A stretch of 64,000 nucleotides of DNA. Source: Symbiodinium natans (Eukaryota; Sar; Dinophyceae; Suessiales; Symbiodiniaceae). Made by a program: the position numbers and the translations under genes. Shown one piece after another: positions 53,304 through 63,330 of this stretch (positions are counted from its first letter, which is position 1; every line of letters begins with the position of its first letter). The stretch covers positions 1 to 64,000 of the forward strand of contig CAJNDS010002745.1 of assembly GCA_905221605.1 (NCBI GenBank), in the 5' to 3' direction. A model generated the notes under the pieces. It was not told the origin of the DNA. It saw only the letters and a program-made list of their open reading frames with translations, and did no database searches.

Positions 53304-54700
53304 CTTAGGGTTCAGGGTTTAGGGATTGAATCACTGCAAACACCCTCTTAGATTGGCATTCTGCGTGAGGCCGTGCCGGGGCTAGGATTCGGGGACCCTT
53401 GAGGATATAGACCCTCTGAATAAGGTCCCTGTTTAAGAGAGCCAAAAGAGGGTTAAGAAGGGTTCCCTTTTAAGGGCCCCCCTTTACCCTTCTAACTGTA
53501 CTTAGAACCATCTTCGGGCACTCAAGTGGCTTACAATTGGGTTATAAGTACAGTTATAGCTGGTTAACAAGTGCCATGAACCCTAAACCCTAAACCCCAA
53601 ACCCTAAACCCTAAACCCCAAACCCTAAACCCTAAACCCTAAACCCCAAACCCTAAACCCTAAACCCTAAACCCTAAACCCTACCAACCCTAACCTCCAA
53701 GTAGCGCAGGGGCATGTTGACACGAAGCCTGATCCTCCCTCATTTTGTGGGAGAGCTCGCGTGGAAAAGATCCATTTAGTTGCCTTCTTGGATTCCTAAA
53801 CTTGAAGGGGTTTAGGGTTTAGGGTTTAGGGTTTAGGGTGTAGGGTTTAGGGTTTAGGGTTTAGGGCTAACACCCAACTTCTAAACCCCCCACACTTGAA
53901 ACAACTTGGTCCTTCTCCGGGTAGAGATACTCCTCCTCGATGATCTCAATGCCATCAGTCCGCGGCTGCTGCACCTTTTGGTTCACGAGGGTTGAAAGCC
54001 CTCAAACCCCAAAAACCCTAAACCTAGATAAACACCAAACCCCGAAAACCCTGAACCCTAAACCCTAAACCCTATAAACCTAACCCCAGAATCCGGAAAA
54101 CCGAAAGAAAGCCTAAACCCGAGACCCGGGACAAGTTCGCGAGCTCTTACCCCTCTTGGTTACATTGGGCTTCTTGAGTTCTTGAGCTACGACTGACTGG
54201 GGCATCTCCCAAACTTGGGGTACCCAAGGGCCCCGTTTTAGGGTTTAGGGGTATCCCATTATACCCCCTAAAACACCTTAACCCTTACAAATGGAAACCC
54301 GCAAGGAGTGTTGGAAAACCCCGAATCGGTGACGACAGGAGCTCTGATTTGGGGCTGTCGGCTTCGACTCATAAGCCACACCGGTTGGGATGTTCCCGCT
54401 CATACTAGCAGGGTTTAGGGTTTAGGGTTTAGGGCCTAAGGGCCCTGAACCCTAAACCCTGAACCATAAACCCCAAGGCTTATAGGGCACTCTCAGTTTG
54501 TATCTAGAGTATAACAACGTCTACAACTCAAGCACCCAGACCACCTGAGCCGCAAAAAAGCCGCAAAAAAAGACCCTAAACCCCTAAACCCTTTACCCTT
54601 TAACCCAAGAGTGGGCACAGGTTAGGTTCTTGCTGCAAGTAGCCATCGACTGAACGTGAAAACCCCGCTCCAACTCCGCAAGCCCTCAATCCCTAAACCC

Positions 54701-54832
54701 TACTTGGAGGTTCATGGTACTTATTAACCACTGATAACTGTGCTTATAACCCACTTATAAGCCCCTTAAGTGCCCTAAGATGGTTACAAGTACAGCTACG
54801 ATTGGTTAGTAAGTACCATGAACCCCCAAGTA
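54701..54832. mobile_element. MITE-like palindrome, family A (intact type)
   Basis: TACTTGGAGGTTCATGGTAC...GTACCATGAACCCCCAAGTA, 132 bp, with AACCCACTTATAAGCCCCTT and AAGTGCCCTAAGATGG in the middle as in the copies at 41924 and 60246. Confidence 0.8.
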
Positions 54833-55833
54833 GACTCTCGTTTACGGTCCAGCTAGAAGCCAAAGTCTCAAGTCTTGCAGCCCTTGCTAGATAGCCCCCC
54901 AAAGTCAGACAGGTTCATTTAGGGCTAGGAGGTTAGGGTTTAGGGTTTAGGGTTTAGGGATTAGGTTTAGGGTTTAGGGTTTAGGGTTTAGGGTTTAGAG
55001 TTTAGGGTTTAGGGTTTAGGGTTTAGGTTTAGGGTTTAGGGTTTAGGGTTTAGGGTTTAGGGTTTAGGGCTTAGGGGCTTAGGGTCTTTAAGGTCGAAAC
55101 GCCGGACCTCAGGTGCTACCACGGGCTGGCGCACCGGTGGCTTTGGCCTCTCAAGCTCTCTCAACAACTGGGGTTTAGGGTTTAGGGTTTAGGGTTTGGG
55201 GTTTGGGGTTTAGGGTTTAGGGTTTAGGGTTTAGGATTCAGGGTTTAAGTTTCTTCCTTTGAGGGAGATCCCTAAGGGTCCATGTACCTGAATACGGAAT
55301 ACTGGGGCTTTGAAGCACCTCCTTTGTGTTCAGGGTTTAGGGCTTAGGGTTAGAGTTTAGGGTTTAGGGTTTAGGGCTTAGGGTTTAGGGTTTAGGATTT
55401 AGGGGTACGAGGTACTTGGAACCTGAAGGGATCTCGCAAACTCTCACACACGTAAACTAAGAAGCTTGAAGCCGGAAACCCAAAACCCAAAACCCAAAAC
55501 CCAAAACCCTAAACCCTAAACCCTAAACCCTGACCCCTTTCAAGGTCTACAGGCCGGGGCCCGCGGTTTTAGGATGCAACGGCTGTCTTAGGGCAGTTAC
55601 ATGGTCCTTTAGCAGGGGCTCGTCCCTATCGACGGCCTGCGCTGCCAAAAAAAGTAGGGCAGTTTCGGGTTTAGGGTTTAGGGGTTAGGGTTTAGGATTT
55701 AGGGTACCTTGTTGGGGTCCTTAATATAAGTGAGTCCTACTGTTTGGGGGGCCATCCACGGCTGATCTACGGCTTGTTTAAGAACCCAGCAAAAAAAAAG
55801 CAGAGCCAACTTTCCGTACAAGGGGTAATACTT

Positions 55834-55926
55834 TACCCAAAGGCTCCTATGTAGTACTCTTTGGGGTAGTATACTAGAATCCCCTCTAACACACCCAAAA
55901 AGGAACTACATAGGAGCCTTTGGGTA
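55834..55926. mobile_element. MITE-like palindrome, family F, perfect 22-bp terminal inverted repeats
   Basis: A 93-bp element with arms at 55834-55855 and 55905-55926 (TACCCAAAGGCTCC... and its exact complement). No coding capacity, no second copy noticed in the window. Confidence 0.75.
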
Positions 55927-58734
55927 GGGATGATGATCTTTTGCTTTCTGGGTTTAACCCTAAACCCTAAACCCTAAACCCTAAACCCTAAACCCTAAAC
56001 CCTAAACCCTAAACCGCAAATACCAGTGATGCAAAGCCAACTAGTAGTCCGGCTTTCTGCATTTCGGGCGTAACCTTAAAGGATCTCCAGAAGCTAAGGG
56101 TCTAGGGGTTTAGGGATTTACCCTAAACCCTAAACCCTAAACCCAGAACCCTAAACCCTAAACCCTAGCTGGGGTTTAGGGTTCAAGGGGTTTAGGAGCC
56201 TTTGGATTCATTCCGGCCTCAACCCCCGCGTGTCTCCAGTCAACAAACAGCAGCTTTTCCCAACGCCGCTTCCGCCAGATCTTGCTAGGCGGTGCCCAAA
56301 GAGCCCCATATTGCCTTAATTAAGAAAATGGGCGATTAAATAATATTCAGGATCCCTCTACAACCCTAAACCCTAAACCCTAAACCCTAAACCCGGGGAT
56401 ATTCCTTAACTCAAGGGTAGAATAAGGGCTCTCTGGGTAAGTACTGGGCACCCGACTCACCAGGGCTCCTGCGATCCCGACTCGCCACAGCATCTCGCCC
56501 CCCTCTAGCCTAGTGGGTTTAGGGTTTAGGGTTTAGGGTTTGGGGTTTAGGGTTTGCTCGGACTAGCTTCCCTCCAGAATGCTCAACTTGCTGAGTGTCT
56601 CCAGTGCACATCCCACTTGGCCAAGACAGGATCTGCAGGAGAGATCCAAAACACTTCAACGGTGGGCCCTGGCCCTTTTTGAAGGAGTAGATGCTGGAGT
56701 ACTGGTCAGTTTCAATCGTCTGCTACCTGTTAATTCGTTACTCTAAGCCCTAAACCCTAAACCCTAAACCCTAAACCCTAAGCCCTAAGCCCTATAGCTT
56801 GTACCCTCCAGGGGTCGCCACAGCATTGGCTTCAAAAAGGGCCCCCTTGGTGACGATTGCAGACGATCGCACCTGAAGGCCGGCAGGGGATGTCATCCGC
56901 GGTCCAAAGGGGAGCAGGATGTCTGCTCAAAAGGGGAGCAGGACAGAGCAGACATCAAGAATTGTCTCTTCCCTCGCTCTTCACTCTCGTTGTCATATCT
57001 TCTGCCGAGGGCGTGTTGGCCCGAGAGGCCTCAGGCCCTCAGCAGCTAATTCAACGCTTCGTCGTGGCGAGGGTCGCAGACGTGGCCATCGAATTCCAGG
57101 CGCGTGCACATTTGCGAGTTTAAGAAAATAGGGGACCTCTATAATAAAGCCCCCAATAGTTGGATTCCCGTATAATTCATCAGGACCCACATAAGGTACC
57201 CCTTAATTTCGGAAACTCCATTTGGGATTGAAGGGGGGAACAGCGATGTGCTCCGCCGACCAAAAACTGCACCCGCTAACTGTCAAGGACCTGAGAGAAA
57301 AGAGCACGCTGGCCCCCCACGGCATCTCGCAAATGCCAATAACGACCTCCAAGACGACAGGGACTCCGATCCACATTCATGGATGCTGCTGAGCCCTCTA
57401 CACCCTTTGATCTCCAAGGTAACCCCTAACTATACAAATTACCCCTAAGAAATTACCTTAAACCCTACACCTAAACCCTAAACCCTAAACCCTAAACCCC
57501 AAACCCCAAACCCAAAACCCACAACGCTAGCCCAATCCAAGCCCAGGCGCCCCGTCGTGGAAGGCATCTGAGGTCCTCACAAACTCGCCCAGGAAACGAA
57601 AATGTCCCCCCCCCCCCCCCCGCCTCCAGGTCCCGACGGCTCCAGCAGTGAAGTCGACTTTTAGGGTTTAGGGTTTAGGGCTTAGGGTTTAGGGTTTTGA
57701 GACTGGGTTTGTGCGATCCACTACGAAGCCCATTATGACTGGGGAGTTCCTATTTTGACTGGGGAGTTGGGAGTTGAGATCAAGACGTCTGCGGAGTGCA
57801 CTAAACTCGCCCTGTCTTAGGGGAGGGAACTACAACTACAAACCCTAAACCCTAAACCCTAAACCCTAAACCCTAAACCCTAAATCCTAAAGCCAAGGAT
57901 CCCATGGAAAAGAACGTAAACAGCTATGGCATGACCTCGGTTGTACTCTACAGGGTCCTAGAAGAAGGTGGATTTCACAAGGGTTTAGGGTTTAGGGGTT
58001 TAGGGTTTAGGGTTTAGGGGTTTAGGGTTTAGGGGTTTAGGGTTTAGGGGTTTAGGGTTTTAGGGCTGCTTGGAGGTTCAAGGGTAGTTACAAGGAGGGT
58101 TTGAAGTTGCTTCTAAAAGGTTCCGTGAGATTCAAGGGACTCTCGAGAAGAGACGGGTGGGCGTGGAGGAGCGCGCGTTCCCTGAGATGCCGCAAGCTTG
58201 CGAGAACAAGGCCTGCGCAGCAGTTCCATTCAAGCACGAGGTTGTCATTCCTAGGATGGCCCTAAAGGTTTAGGGTTCAGGGTTCAGGGTTTAGGGTTTA
58301 GGGACAAACGAACCTAAATAGAGTCCTCTCAAACCCAATCGGGGAAATATGACATGTCACCAGGGCCTACCGAGTTTCGAGTTGAGGAATCCGGGATAGT
58401 CGGGCGAGCTTGTAAGATGATACTACGATCGAGCATGCTGGGCCTCTCCTGCGCAGGATGGGAATGATGCTCATGGTACATTACAAGCAGAGTGGCTGCA
58501 TACTGTTCGAATTGTTGCACGTTGTGTGGCCGCCTGCATCACACCAGATCTTGCACTCAAGCCTGACATCTGTCGCAGGCAAGTGTGAAGCGGCTCGTGG
58601 GCTGCTGCCTAACGCCCCTAAATCTAAACCATTCTGACTTTGGTAGTTGGATTGGGGCTTATAGCTCTTAAGGCGGATCGAGCCGTGAGACGGGCGCATG
58701 CATGCAGCTGGGATTGCATGCGTGGATGACCCTG

Positions 58735-59538
58735 TTAATTAATCCCGACAAGCTCACCAGACCGACGTAGCGTTTCCATCGCCTGGCTAAGGTGACGTTG
58801 GAACTGGTCGCGGTGCAACCGATGAGAGGCCATGTTGAGTACGGCTCCAAAGGACATCTTCCCCATCACTTTGGCAAGCTTGCGAGTCTTGGTGTCCATG
58901 GCTGATTCATCCAGCTCAGCAACGTCCGCGCCCCCGCACCAGAAGCGCAGCTCTTCTTCGAAGACGGCAAGAACGCCGGCAGCCTCGTCTGCCATGCCGA
59001 TCACCACAGCACGCTCACGCAGGAAGTGCAACACCAACGTAAGGAGCTGCGCCTTGGTGATCTCGTCCAGTGTGGAGCGCTGGTTCTTGTCCAACTTGGG
59101 CCCGCGGTTGGAGTGCGGGTAATGGCAGAAGGTGCATGTAGCACCATTCTGACAGCAGCCCCTGTTGAAGTAGACGCATGGTCGGCGGCACACCTCGGGA
59201 TGCCCTACACTCCCTTCGCTGAAGGAGCCCGGAAGTGTGGGGGGAGGGGGGGACAAGGCTGGCACTTCGGGCTGAACCTCGTCACCTTCAGTTGCAGCCG
59301 GCTGGGCTTCATAGCCTTGTGCACCTTTTTGGCTGACCTCTTGCGAGAGCTCCTCCAAACTCCGGGACAGCTTGTCCACATAGCCTTTCAGCTGTCGCTC
59401 CTCGAACTCCGCGTCGCGCTCCAACGTCCTCCTGTACGTGGCCGGAGCGGAAGAGGATCGCACAAGTGAGCCTGCCAGCTCAAATGGGTCCTCGTAGACG
59501 TCAATGAAAGTCGCACGATACTCAAGCTCCAACGCCAT
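58735..59538 (-). CDS. CCCH zinc-finger protein, 267 residues
   Basis: I start it at the ATG at 59538 (MALELEYRATF); the open frame reaches 59568 without another ATG and a TTTTACTCAG acceptor-like sequence sits just upstream, so a 5' intron is possible. Residues about 36-70 form a charged helix (RRTLERDAEFEERQLKGYV, LSRSLEELSQEV). A proline-rich stretch follows, then a single CCCH finger from residue 121 (CVYFNRGCC, spacing C-x7-C-x5-C-x3-H). The C-terminal half is helical (LTLVLHFLRERAVVIGMAD, VLAVFEEELRFW, QRHLSQAMETLRRSGELVG). One CCCH finger with helical flanks suggests RNA binding. The family is not recognised. GC-rich and free of telomere repeats, unlike its surroundings; the stop TAA at 58735 is clear. 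Confidence 0.65.
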   Translation of the reverse strand: MALELEYRATFIDVYEDPFELAGSLVRSSSAPATYRRTLERDAEFEERQLKGYVDKLSRSLEELSQEVSQKGAQGYEAQPAATEGDEVQPEVPALSPPPPTLPGSFSEGSVGHPEVCRRPCVYFNRGCCQNGATCTFCHYPHSNRGPKLDKNQRSTLDEITKAQLLTLVLHFLRERAVVIGMADEAAGVLAVFEEELRFWCGGADVAELDESAMDTKTRKLAKVMGKMSFGAVLNMASHRLHRDQFQRHLSQAMETLRRSGELVGIN

Positions 59539-60009
59539 CAAGCCGCTGAGTAAAACTTGACAGCGCAACTGCTTCCTGCAGTGGCCGACAAGCTATGTCA
59601 GCAGGTGGGCTTGATGATCGCTACGCCGCTACGCCTTCTACGCACTAAAAGGGCCTCAGCCAAATTTCGCATTTTAGCCGTAGATGCAAGAAGTGCACAC
59701 CCTCACACAATACATGCAACAAAGCAAGGAACTAAGACCTGTGGACACACGCGCTTCTGTTAGGCTGCGTAGAGACATAGAGGTTCTGACAACCCTGGGT
59801 CACACGTTCACGAGGCTGCTTTTTGCCACAGGCTGAACTCAGAAAACTGCCCTCCCCAAAGAGCCCAATACCTCTTAGTCAAGAAATATGCCATAATATC
59901 ATATATTCAGGATCCCTATATACCAAAGGATTGTTCTAAACACCAACGTCAATGGCTTTTGACAATGTCCCGCCGTAGGACGGGGTTCAGGGTTTCGGCT
60001 TCGAGTTCT

Positions 60010-60108
60010 TAGTTGCTGAGTTCAGAAGCCCCAAAAAAGATTACACTTTCAGTTCTATAGGGGGGTTCTAGTAGCCAAAAAGTGCAAAGTGTACTCACTC
60101 AGCTACTA
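60010..60108. mobile_element. MITE-like palindrome, family C (copy 3)
   Basis: Starts TAGTTGCTGAGTTCAGAAGC, ends GTACTCACTCAGCTACTA. Same inner TTTCAGTTCTATAGGGG as at 31301. Confidence 0.7.
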
Positions 60109-60245
60109 AGAGTTTAGGGTTTAACACCCTAAACCCTAAACCCTAAACCCGAAACCCTAAACCCTAAACCCTAAACCCTTTAGGGTTTCGGGTTTCGGGT
60201 TTCGAAATCAAAAGGCAGCCTGAAGCAGCTGTCTTGGCTAGCCTC

Positions 60246-60377
60246 TACTTGGAGGTTCATGATACTTACTAAACAATTATAACTGTACTTACAACCCACG
60301 TATAAGCCCCCTAAGTGCCCTAAGATGGTTCTAAGTACAGTTATCATTGGTTAATAAGTACCATGAACCTCCAAGTA
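60246..60377. mobile_element. MITE-like palindrome, family A (intact type)
   Basis: TACTTGGAGGTTCATGATAC...AATAAGTACCATGAACCTCC then AAGTA, 132 bp, the most regular right arm of the family. Confidence 0.8.
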
Positions 60378-61177
60378 AGACCAGCGTAGCAAACGAGCAG
60401 CCGCTTCCATATGTGTCGCCTTGCTTGCCCTAGAAATAGAACCAATCCCAAACCCTAAACCCTAAACCCCAAACCCTACACCTAACTCCATGAAAGGCCA
60501 CAGCAAAACTCGAAGCCCATGGCGTCTTTGCGATAGCCTGTGGACGTCTGCTGGCGCCGGCTGTTGGCGGAGACCCGCCCTGCCCTGGCACGCCCCATAG
60601 GGCTGAAATGTTCTGGCTTGGGCTTACAAGGGTTAAGGGTTTAGGGTTTAGGGTTTAGGCTGAAATGTTAGGGTTTATGGCTTATATAGCGTTAGGGTTT
60701 AGGCTCTTCTCCCATCCTTAGAAACTTCAAGGAAAGCCCATACACCCTAAACCCTAAACCTTTCCTCCCTCTCCGGCAAGACCATCCCCTCACGGTTTTC
60801 AGGAGAAAGCGGGCGGCTATGCGGGTTTAGGGCTTAGGGTTGAGAGGTTTGGGTTCAGGGTATAGTATAGGGTTCGGGGTTTCTGGCCCAAAGTACAGTA
60901 CAATATCAACAGCCTGCTGGGGTGTGTTGATCCTAAGGGGGTTTGGTTGCAGCCCATTTCTCTCTGCGACCCAGCTAAATTGAACCTCTACCTATGACTC
61001 GGTTTAGGGTCCCTAAACACTAAACCCTAAACCCTAATAGACTACATGTTCTTCACGCGTCTTTAATGCTACAGTCGAAAAGGCCCCTACATGAATACAA
61101 CCCTGTCGTGAACAACGGTTCATGCCGCCTCCTGGTGGGCATTCGGCCGGGCCGCGGCGGGGGGCTGCCTCCAGGTG

Positions 61178-61293
61178 CCCTAAACCCTAAACCCTAAACC
61201 CTAAACCCTAAACCCTAAACCCTAAACCCTAAACCCTAAACCCTAAACCCTAAACCCTAAACCCTAAACCCTAAACCCTAAACCCTAAACCCT
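61178..61293 (-). repeat. Telomere-like array, CCCTAAA about 16 copies
   Basis: Last long array before the window changes to GC-rich minisatellite. Confidence 0.95.
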
Positions 61294-61624
61294 TCTGACT
61301 AGCTCACGCCTACCATTCCCCAAGGATCCATGTAGCTATGCAGTATAGGATACTTTGGGCCCTAAAGCTTCGCAACGTGCCTGAGATGTACTAAGGGATC
61401 CTCATATGATGAATAACCCTAAACCCTAAACCCTAAACCCTAAACCCTAAACCCTAAACCATAGGCCGCCCGCGCCAGGCGGCGGCCGGTACAACTGAAC
61501 GCTACCGCTTCGAGATCTGCTTGCTTTGCCAAGCAGATCGAGCTTGCCACCCCTGATGCATCCCTGCTAGCCATAGGGCACAATGTAATAATGGATTAAC
61601 CCTAAACCCCCGACGCGCGACCCC

Positions 61625-62540
61625 GGCGGGGGAGGTCGGGCCTAAGAAGCCGTTGCGCCCCTGCCAGGCTAGCCCCCGCCAGGGTTGCCCGCCAGGTTGC
61701 CCTTTCAGGGTTGGCCCGCCAGGTTTGCCCCCGCCAGGGTTGGGTTGCCCTTGCCGGGTTTCCCCTCGTGAGGGTGCCCCCGCCAGGGTTCGCCAAATGG
61801 CCCCCACCAGGGTTGCCCCCACCAGGGTTGCCCCAGGTTTGCCCCCGCCAGGGTTTCCCCCGCCAGGGTTGCCCTCGCCACGGTTGCTCCCGCCAGGGTG
61901 AGGGGGTTTCCCCCCGCCAGCCTACTTGGGTTGGTCCTTGGAATTGGCCTCGTTTGTTCAGGCTTCTCTATGAAGGGGCCTGCCATAGTTCTCCATTAGT
62001 ATCATTAGTGGCCCCCACCAGCTCCTTGAAAAACTCCCCCACCAGGCTTGCCCCGCCAGGGTTGCCCCCACCAGGAGGGTTCCCCCGCCAGAGTTGCTCC
62101 CGCCAGGGTTGTTCCCGCCAGAGCCCCGCCAGGGTTGCCCCACCAATGTTGCCCCCCAAAAAAAGTTGCCCGTTGCCCCCGCCAGGGTTGCCCGTTGCCC
62201 CCGCCAGGGTTGCCCCCGCCAGGGTTGCCCCCGGCAGGGTTGCCCCCCACCAGGGTTTCCCCCGCCAGGGTTGCCCCCGCCAGGGTTGCCCCCACCCCGG
62301 GGTTGCCCCCGCCAGGGTTGCCCCCGCCAGGGTTGCCCCGCCAGGGTTGCCCCTGCCATATGTTTCTGCCAGGGTTGCCCCCGCCAAAGTTGTCTGCGCG
62401 AGGGTTGCCCCCACCAGGGTCGCCAGGGTTGCCCCCACCAGGGGTTGCCATTGCCAGGGTTGCCCCCGCCAGGGTTGCCCCCGCCAGGGTTGCCCCCGCC
62501 AGGGTTGCCCCCGCCAGGGTTGTGCCGAGGTTTGCCCCCG
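61625..62540 (+). repeat. GC-rich 15-bp minisatellite, main block
   Basis: Imperfect tandem copies of GGGTTGCCCCCGCCA with point changes and small gaps, interrupted at about 61935-62030 by a unique stretch. Because the unit is a multiple of three and lacks stop codons, all six frames are open and yield pentapeptide repeats (for example PPPGL, RQGCP, GGGNP). These are not genes. Confidence 0.92.
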
Positions 62541-62935
62541 CCATTTTTCATATTTTTAAGCTACATTTTCTGTCTTCTAATATTCCTTAAGGAATCCCAC
62601 TAATAATAAAATGGCTTTTTCCTTTCATTATTAGTAAAGGTTTCTATGGAAAGATATTAATTCTCTATCTATATCTTCTTCAAATTCATTTCGGCTTCTC
62701 TTTTTTCTCACATCCAGATAATGCATTAGAAGCATGTGGATTACTTACTCCTTTACATATCGTACCTGAATGGTATTTCTTATGCCAATATGCTATGTTA
62801 AAAGCTGTACCAAATAAAAATGCAGGATTCATTATCTTATTTACTTCTATCTTCATCCTATTTCACTTTATGAGAAGTCTTTCAACGTCATTCTATTTTT
62901 AAATTAAGACGTCCAGTAGATGGTTTCTCTCGCAA
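62541..62935 (+). other. Nuclear insertion of mitochondrial DNA (AT-rich)
   Basis: A sharp change to AT-rich sequence inside the GC-rich minisatellite. It includes a cytochrome b fragment (62591-62902) plus short flanks (TATTTTTAAGCTACATTTTC before, ATTAAGACGTCCAGTAGATG after) probably also of mitochondrial origin. Dinoflagellate mitochondrial genomes are fragmented and full of partial gene copies, so the inserted piece may already have been a fragment. Confidence 0.8.
62591..62902 (+). pseudogene. cob: Cytochrome b (cob) C-terminal fragment, mitochondrial origin
   Basis: An open stretch of 103 codons with no start codon, preceded by a TAA at 62588 and ended by a TAA at 62900. Unmistakable cytochrome b features are SHPDNALEACG, LLTPLHIVPEWYFLCQYAM (with the PEWY motif of the quinol-oxidation site) and KAVPNKNAGFI, then a hydrophobic helix. 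Cytochrome b is the central subunit of respiratory complex III in the mitochondrial inner membrane. Only about the last quarter is present and the extreme C-terminus (FHFMRSLSTSFYF) departs from the family, so it cannot make a functional subunit. Its AT-rich codon use is unlike everything around it. A true mitochondrial contig is less likely, because the flanks are the same GC-rich minisatellite on both sides. Confidence 0.85.
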
Positions 62936-63330
62936 CCCCGCCGGGTTGCCCAGTTTTACCCCTGCCAGGGTTGCCCCCGCCAGGGCTGGCCCCCACCAGC
63001 GTTGCCCCCGCCAGGGTTGGCAGGGTTCCGCCAGGGTTGACCCCGCCAGGGTGACATTGCCCTCGCCAGGTTGCCCTGTCAGGGTTCCACGCCTCCTCAC
63101 GTCGCCTACTCAGGAATTGTGCACCTTCTCTGCGACGGCCTCGTCCTCATAGAGAAGTGTTGTTTTGTTGCCGAGCAGGGCTTCTTGTGCCATATGGGCC
63201 CCAGATGCGGGAAGGGGCCCTTGCCCGTGCCGGGGTTGCCCCCGCCAGCGGGGTTGCCCCCGCCAGGGCTGCCCTTGCGTTGCCCTTGCTATTGCCTGGG
63301 TTGCCCCCGCCACGCCCCGCCAGGGTCGCC
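62936..63330 (+). repeat. GC-rich 15-bp minisatellite, second block
   Basis: The same GGGTTGCCCCCGCCA-type units resume right after the mitochondrial insertion, more degenerate and interrupted by unique sequence (about 63085-63215). Confidence 0.85.

Larger units (their letters stand above)
51998..58310. repeat. Gene-free telomere-repeat mosaic, part 7
   Basis: Arrays at 53016-53110, 53202-53303, 53578-53690, 54930-55075, 55958-56015 and 57855-57885, plus GGGGTTTAGGGTTTA alternations at 57980-58060. Palindromic elements at 52084-52195, 52519-52634, 54701-54832, 55834-55926 and about 57125-57235. A poly-C tract at 57606-57620. The stretch 56800-57450 lacks telomere repeats and has an 88-codon plus-strand frame (56857-57123) without recognisable motif; I do not call it a gene. 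Confidence 0.7.
59570..61600. repeat. Gene-free telomere-repeat mosaic, part 8
   Basis: The region just upstream of the CCCH gene (59570-59790) may hold its 5' untranslated sequence. Then come a family C palindrome (60010-60108), a family A palindrome (60246-60377), and arrays at 60127-60181, 61178-61293 and 61414-61463 with scattered single heptamers between. No open frame with coding character. Confidence 0.7.

Noticed and set aside
58329-58699. Two overlapping minus-strand frames downstream of the CCCH gene
   Set aside because: Could be later exons, but the CCCH gene ends in a clear stop and no motif or convincing splice site links them.
6213-61470. A real chromosome end or telomere
   Set aside because: Arrays are short, of mixed orientation and flanked by other sequence on both sides; none runs to the window edge.
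61711-62603. Long overlapping open frames on both strands (up to 282 codons)
   Set aside because: They are six-frame translations of the 15-bp minisatellite, giving only pentapeptide repeats. No start context or conserved domain.
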